Assembly: GCA_905369775.1 (NCBI GenBank)
Contig: CAJPJR010000070.1
Span: 1-9,771, forward strand
Reading direction: 5' to 3'
Source: Prevotellaceae bacterium UBA1746
Lineage (GTDB): Bacteria; Bacteroidota; Bacteroidia; Bacteroidales; Bacteroidaceae
DNA length: 9,771 nt
The position numbers and the translations under genes were made by a program. Below the pieces are notes generated by a model, which was given only the letters and a program-made list of their open reading frames with translations, did not search any database and had not been told where the DNA came from. Of the stretch, positions 6,525-9,771 are shown one piece after another (the first letter of the stretch is position 1; each line of letters begins with the position of its first letter).

Positions 6525-6553
6525 TTGGATATATATATATATATATATCTTTG
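6525..6553 (+). promoter_or_regulatory. Cassette promoter with an (AT)10 spacer
   Basis: A perfect -7 box TATCTTTG (6546-6553) and a -33 TTG (6525-6527) are separated by 18 nt, within the usual Bacteroidota range. Almost the whole spacer is the (AT)10 tract, which also supplies the first three bases of the -7 box. Transcription would start near 6560, leaving a leader of about 49 nt before the ATG at 6609. Each gained or lost AT unit would shift the boxes by 2 bp without destroying either, so promoter strength should depend on repeat number. Confidence 0.75.
6529..6548. repeat. Perfect (AT)10 dinucleotide tract
   Basis: Ten uninterrupted AT units in an otherwise GC-rich chromosome. Tracts of this kind are prone to slipped-strand mispairing during replication. 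It lies in the promoter spacer of the dynamin cassette. Confidence 0.97.
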
Positions 6554-6572
6554 CATATCATCTAAATCATCT

Positions 6573-6590
6573 TCCCCATAAAGACGGGGA
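6573..6590 (+). other. Small leader hairpin
   Basis: TCCCC (6573-6577) can pair with GGGGA (6586-6590) around an 8-nt loop in the predicted leader of the dynamin mRNA, ending 18 nt before the ATG. With only 5 bp it may have a minor effect on ribosome access or none. Confidence 0.25.
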
Positions 6591-6608
6591 TGACCAGAAA
6601 CCACAACC

Positions 6609-8390
6609 ATGCAAATTGCAGAAAATACCCTCAAGACCCTCCAAGAAGTCGCTCAAGCTGTGGGCGCGCAACAACTTGTGAAGGCCATCGAACAAATCAG
6701 CACCCGCCAAGCGCAAAAAGATTGTGCCCTCACCCTCCCTTTGGTGGGCGAATTCAGCGCCGGCAAGACTTCGTTGCTCAATGCGCTGACCGACACCAAA
6801 GCGCTTGAAACGGCCGTGCTCCCCACCACGGCTACCCTTTTCGAGGTGCATTTCGGTTGCCCCACAGCCTACGCCGAGGTACTGTCGGACAATGGCGAAA
6901 CACAACGTGTGAGTGACATTGCTTCGCTCAAGAATTCCCAATTGGGCTCCGCTCAGCTCGTCACGGTCTTCGACACGTCCACACGCGTCTCACCCGAGAT
7001 CGTACTCGTGGATACCCCGGGGCTTTCAGCGCCCGACCCGCGCCACCGACAGGTGCTCACCGAATTCCTCCCAAAGGCCGACGCCATTTTGCTGGTGAGC
7101 GACGTCAATCAGCAGCTCACTCGCTCTCTTGCTAACTTCTGTCGCGACATGAAGCTCGCCAACAAGTCGATCTACATGGTACTGACCAAGTGCGATTCCA
7201 AAACGCCCGACGAGCGCAAAGCTGCACGCGACTATATCCTTGCACAACGCGAATTGGGCTTTGCCGATGTGGTCTGCGTTACGGGTGTCACAGGTGAAGT
7301 CGACGAACTCATGAAGGTGTTTAAAGAAATCTCAGCAAAGAAGCAGGAGATTTTGGCCAAAGCCGACACAGCCCGCCTCGCTCAAATCAAGCAAGAGCTC
7401 GAAACCACCCTCGAAGAGCAACTCGCCGCCCTCGAATCGATCGAAAATTGTAAAGTTGCCTTGGCCGAAGAAGAGCGCAAGTTGAGACAGCTCCAGCAGG
7501 CCATCGACCGACTGACCGAAAGCTGCGACTCGGCCGTTGACGATATCGCACGAGACACACGTCGCGCCTTTGCGACTGTTATGCAACAGCAACTTTGCAG
7601 TCTGGTGCAGCAATCGGGAAACAACTTTGACAAATTGGCCATTGATGCGATCAACAAATGCGCCACCATCACGATGCAACAATTTCGCTCTCGTGTGCAA
7701 CAAGCCATCGTCGAAGCCTCAAATCGCGCGAGTCGCGAAAGTGGACTGTCCACGGAGATACTTCAAAGTGTCGACCTTTCACAAGTAGAATGTCAGGGAC
7801 TCAGCTACGGCATTAACCTCAACCAAATTGGACACGAATACGACAGTTACATCAAGTTCGGTGCTTTGGCTGCCGTGGGTGCGGCTGCCATGTTTGCACT
7901 GCCAGCTGCGGGGTTAGTGGGCAGCGTGGGCGGTGCCGCCATAGAAGTGGGCGAAATGGCAGCAATTAGTCGAATTAGCACTACTGTTGCAAGAGCCGGC
8001 CGGATGGTACAAAAGACCCAAGAATACGTGGAACGAGGTAGAGCGATCGACCAGCAGGTGGGCGAGAACTTCGGTCAGAACGACGGTATGATAAACAAGC
8101 TCATCGGCTGGACCACCGATAAAATTTATGGTAAGTCGCAACGCGAATACACCGTGCGCACCTACCTGGATCAAACACTTATTCCCGAATTCGAATCCGT
8201 CATGAATGGCAACCGCGCTTTGGTGTTCGAGCTAATCAAAGAAGCCTTGCTGCGCAGCAATGAAGCCGCCATTGCCGAGCGTCGTCGTGCCCTCGAACAG
8301 GTTCGCAGCGAGCATGAGCACAAGAAGGCCGAAGCTGAAAATCGCCGCAGCCAATTGCAGAGTTTCCGCACAGCGCTGGCGAAGCTCTGA
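6609..8390 (+). CDS. Dynamin-like GTPase, first of a tandem pair
   Basis: This 593-aa protein has a dynamin-type GTPase domain near the N-terminus: G1 GEFSAGKTS (47-55), G2 PTTAT (72-76), G3 DTPG (135-138) and G4 TKCD (193-196). A long helical, coiled-coil-rich stalk follows (about 245-380). Next is a hydrophobic Ala/Gly-rich stretch (about 416-446, including AAVGAAAMFALPAAGLVG), which fits the membrane-inserting paddle or anchor of bacterial dynamins. The protein ends in more helix, and the last 45 residues are a charged coiled coil. This domain order matches bacterial dynamin-like proteins, which bind and remodel or fuse membranes on GTP hydrolysis. It is the first gene after the (AT)10 promoter. 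The ATG at 6609 sits just upstream of the conserved domain, with no clear Shine-Dalgarno sequence. The cellular role is not known; membrane repair, stress or phage tolerance and envelope maintenance are all possible. Confidence 0.88.
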   Translation: MQIAENTLKTLQEVAQAVGAQQLVKAIEQISTRQAQKDCALTLPLVGEFSAGKTSLLNALTDTKALETAVLPTTATLFEVHFGCPTAYAEVLSDNGETQRVSDIASLKNSQLGSAQLVTVFDTSTRVSPEIVLVDTPGLSAPDPRHRQVLTEFLPKADAILLVSDVNQQLTRSLANFCRDMKLANKSIYMVLTKCDSKTPDERKAARDYILAQRELGFADVVCVTGVTGEVDELMKVFKEISAKKQEILAKADTARLAQIKQELETTLEEQLAALESIENCKVALAEEERKLRQLQQAIDRLTESCDSAVDDIARDTRRAFATVMQQQLCSLVQQSGNNFDKLAIDAINKCATITMQQFRSRVQQAIVEASNRASRESGLSTEILQSVDLSQVECQGLSYGINLNQIGHEYDSYIKFGALAAVGAAAMFALPAAGLVGSVGGAAIEVGEMAAISRISTTVARAGRMVQKTQEYVERGRAIDQQVGENFGQNDGMINKLIGWTTDKIYGKSQREYTVRTYLDQTLIPEFESVMNGNRALVFELIKEALLRSNEAAIAERRRALEQVRSEHEHKKAEAENRRSQLQSFRTALAKL

Positions 8391-8410
8391 TTTCAAAATA
8401 GACTCCCTAT

Positions 8411-8438
8411 TCTCCGCGTGTCTCTTGACACGTGGAGA
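8411..8438 (+). other. Stable hairpin between the first GTPase and the small gene
   Basis: TCTCCGCGTGTC (8411-8422) pairs with GACACGTGGAGA (8427-8438) through 12 bp with one G-U pair and a TCTT tetraloop. No T-run follows, so termination is unlikely. The GGAGA of the right arm can instead pair with TCTCC at 8446-8450, giving two mutually exclusive structures. It may set the relative amounts of the upstream and downstream messages. Confidence 0.5.
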
Positions 8439-8476
8439 GCGGGATTCTCCTCCCAAGTGATTCACTACTCAAAACA

Positions 8477-8866
8477 ATGAAAATGATAGAATTTGTCATC
8501 GGTGCAGCCGCCGGAGCTGCCGCTGTTTGGTTCGCGCTCAAGTCGACACAAAACAACCAAACGAACTCCTCAGAAAAGGAAAGACTCTACGAAGAGAACA
8601 ACAAGGTAGCAGGTCGCAACAGAGAAATGGAAGATCAGATTGCCGACTTGCTCTCCACGCTCGACAAAGAGCGTCGACGCATCAAAGAGTTGGAAACGGA
8701 GTCGGAAGAATTTGAAGACGAGAGGGATGCGGCTCGCCGTGAATTGAAGGCGCTCAGCAAAAAGGAGGCTGAACAAGCCGACCAACTGCGCGAAGCACAC
8801 CGCATCCAAGAGATTCTCGAACACGAGAACGAATACTTGAAGAAACAACTTAAGGAAAATGCATAG
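8477..8866 (+). CDS. Small membrane-anchored coiled-coil protein
   Basis: This protein has 129 residues if started at the ATG at 8477. It opens with a short hydrophobic segment (about residues 4-21, with IGAAAGAAAVWFAL), then a polar linker rich in Asn, Gln and Ser. A long, highly charged helix follows (about 30-128) with heptad-like spacing of Leu and Ile, for example MEDQIADLLSTLDKERRRIK. This predicts one membrane anchor and a cytoplasmic coiled coil. I recognise no enzyme motif or named family. It lies between two dynamin-like GTPases, 86 nt after the first and overlapping the second by 1 nt, so it is probably a structural or tethering partner of one or both. A GTG at 8432 is in frame but inside the hairpin; the ATG at 8483 is another possible start. 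Confidence 0.75.
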   Translation: MKMIEFVIGAAAGAAAVWFALKSTQNNQTNSSEKERLYEENNKVAGRNREMEDQIADLLSTLDKERRRIKELETESEEFEDERDAARRELKALSKKEAEQADQLREAHRIQEILEHENEYLKKQLKENA

Positions 8867-8868
8867 TG
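8852..8868 (+). promoter_or_regulatory. Ribosome-binding site and overlapping GTG start
   Basis: AAGGA (8852-8856) lies 9 nt before a GTG (8866-8868) whose first base is the last base of the preceding TAG stop. This is an unusually good Shine-Dalgarno match for this genome and decides the start of the second GTPase; it implies coupled translation. Confidence 0.6.
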
Positions 8869-9771
8869 GAACGAAATTCCTGGGAAGAGAAAATCTCCGA
8901 GTTAGAAGTGGAGAATCAGCAACTTAAAAAGAAAGTCAGAGCGCTCAAAGATGAATGCTTTGCACTCGAAGAGCAACTTGAAGATGAGCGCGATGGAGTA
9001 GCTTCTGCAGAAGAGCTGCAAGTGCTGAAAGCGGAGTTAGAAGCGAAAGCGGACGAAGCCCGCAAAGCGCAGAAAGCGCAAGAGGGCTTTCGTCTGCGGG
9101 CTGAAAGTGCAGAAGAACTGGCAACAGCAAAAAGCCAGGCTTTGAGGTTCATGCAAGATATTCTTTTGGCAAAAGAGCAAACAAGTAAGGACGGAGATGC
9201 GAATGAGCTGCAAAGACGCATCGAAGCCTTCGGTGACTTCTTGTATGAGGATTTCGCTGACCTTGTGAACGAGATTTATGATGAAGAGTCTGCACAAGAC
9301 ATCAAGACAACCATCCAACAACGCTACGAATATTGGGCTTACCGCAGAATGAAAAGTTGGTTACATAAAAAGAAGGCCATCGCTTTCATCGGTGAGTTTT
9401 CAGCGGGTAAGACCTCAATCGTCAATCGCATCATTTCGCCAAGTGATCCTACTGTTGCAAAACTGCCAGTGAGCGCAAGAGCAACAACGGCGATTCCGAC
9501 TTACATTACTGATGCCGTCCGAGAAACCTATAGCTACGTAGACCAAGGAGGTAAGTTGCGTACTTTAGATCAAAGAATATTTGAACAAACCGACAAACGC
9601 ACACTCGCAGAGTTGCAAGGCTTGTCGAGTCTAATCAAATATTACGTGATGAACTTCCCCAACAAGGATTTGCGCAACCTCAGTATCTTAGATACGCCGG
9701 GCTTTAGCTCTAACGATACGGAAGATCGTAGACGAACTGCCGAAGTTATCCGCGAATGCGATGCGCTCTTC
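8866..9771 (+). CDS. Second dynamin-type GTPase with coiled-coil N-terminus (partial)
   Basis: The frame opens at GTG 8866 and stays open for 302 codons to the window edge, so the C-terminal part is missing. Residues 1 to about 118 are a charged, Leu-rich helix with heptad character (ISELEVENQQLKKKVRALKD and onward), followed by a helical linker. The GTPase domain starts late: G1 GEFSAGKTS (176-184), the same nine residues as in the first GTPase, a G2 region with ARATTAIP (204-211), and G3 DTPGF (276-280). G4 lies beyond the window. This makes it a dynamin-superfamily protein with an N-terminal extension of about 165 residues. The 1-nt overlap with the small coiled-coil gene implies coupled expression, and the two coiled coils may interact. 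Base composition looks less GC-rich than the hpt-obg block. Function beyond GTP-dependent membrane work is inference. Confidence 0.85.
   Translation, partial: MERNSWEEKISELEVENQQLKKKVRALKDECFALEEQLEDERDGVASAEELQVLKAELEAKADEARKAQKAQEGFRLRAESAEELATAKSQALRFMQDILLAKEQTSKDGDANELQRRIEAFGDFLYEDFADLVNEIYDEESAQDIKTTIQQRYEYWAYRRMKSWLHKKKAIAFIGEFSAGKTSIVNRIISPSDPTVAKLPVSARATTAIPTYITDAVRETYSYVDQGGKLRTLDQRIFEQTDKRTLAELQGLSSLIKYYVMNFPNKDLRNLSILDTPGFSSNDTEDRRRTAEVIRECDALF

Larger units (their letters stand above)
5433..6608. other. 1.18-kb region without a convincing gene
   Basis: The gap between pgeF and the dynamin cassette has open frames on both strands, but their translations are low-complexity (Pro/Ser/Leu-rich on +, Lys/Arg/Glu-rich on -) and resemble no protein family. 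The + strand is strongly pyrimidine-rich between about 5685 and 6110. The region holds several inverted repeats, 12 copies of GGTGAA/TTCACC, a leftward promoter at 5672-5702, a (CG)5 run at 6241-6250 and the rightward cassette promoter at 6525-6553. No tRNA, rRNA, CRISPR or transposase remnant was recognised. Confidence 0.7.

Noticed and set aside
6439..6681. 80-codon rightward frame crossing the AT tract, encoding Ile-Tyr repeats
   Set aside because: It spans the promoter and overlaps the start of the first dynamin gene in another frame; a translated repeat switch is less likely than a promoter-spacer switch.
8840..8870. Programmed frameshift joining the small gene to the second GTPase
   Set aside because: No standard slippery heptamer is present near the overlap; the good AAGGA site and overlapping GTG explain expression by re-initiation.

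Overview
The window reads as a chromosomal segment of a moderately GC-rich member of the Bacteroidales (Bacteroidota). The evidence is promoters of the Bacteroidota type (-7 box TAnnTTTG, -33 TTG) rather than TATAAT/TTGACA, mostly poor Shine-Dalgarno sequences, and a housekeeping block of hpt, adk, obg and pgeF next to rsmE, an aminoglycoside-phosphotransferase-fold kinase and a RapZ C-terminal-domain protein. I cannot fix the genus.

Layout. Positions 1-2014 hold a tight leftward operon: rsmE (16S rRNA methyltransferase), a sugar-kinase-like APH-family protein joined to rsmE by an ATGA overlap, and a RapZ-C-domain protein cut by the window edge. A short divergent intergenic region (2015-2122) carries a good hpt promoter. 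Positions 2123-5432 hold the rightward block hpt, adk, obg and pgeF (purine salvage, adenylate balance, ribosome-assembly GTPase, laccase-domain enzyme), with a strong intrinsic terminator between obg and pgeF. Positions 5433-6608 are about 1.2 kb with no convincing gene. This gap is pyrimidine-rich on the + strand, holds several inverted repeats, a 12-copy family of GGTGAA/TTCACC words and a good leftward promoter with no obvious gene behind it, and ends in a rightward promoter whose spacer is a perfect (AT)10 tract.

Positions 6609-9771 hold a three-gene cassette read from that promoter: a 593-aa dynamin-like GTPase with a hydrophobic membrane segment, a 129-aa protein with an N-terminal membrane anchor and a long coiled coil, and a second dynamin-type GTPase. 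The third gene starts at a GTG overlapping the previous stop codon, has a coiled-coil N-terminus and runs off the window. Both GTPases carry the same P-loop, GEFSAGKTS. Paired bacterial dynamins act together in membrane remodelling in known cases; here a membrane-tethered coiled-coil partner sits between them.

The most interesting point is the combination of this dynamin cassette with a dinucleotide repeat exactly between its -33 and -7 promoter boxes. That arrangement predicts ON/OFF or graded phase variation by slipped-strand mispairing. It is inferred from sequence only and has not been tested.
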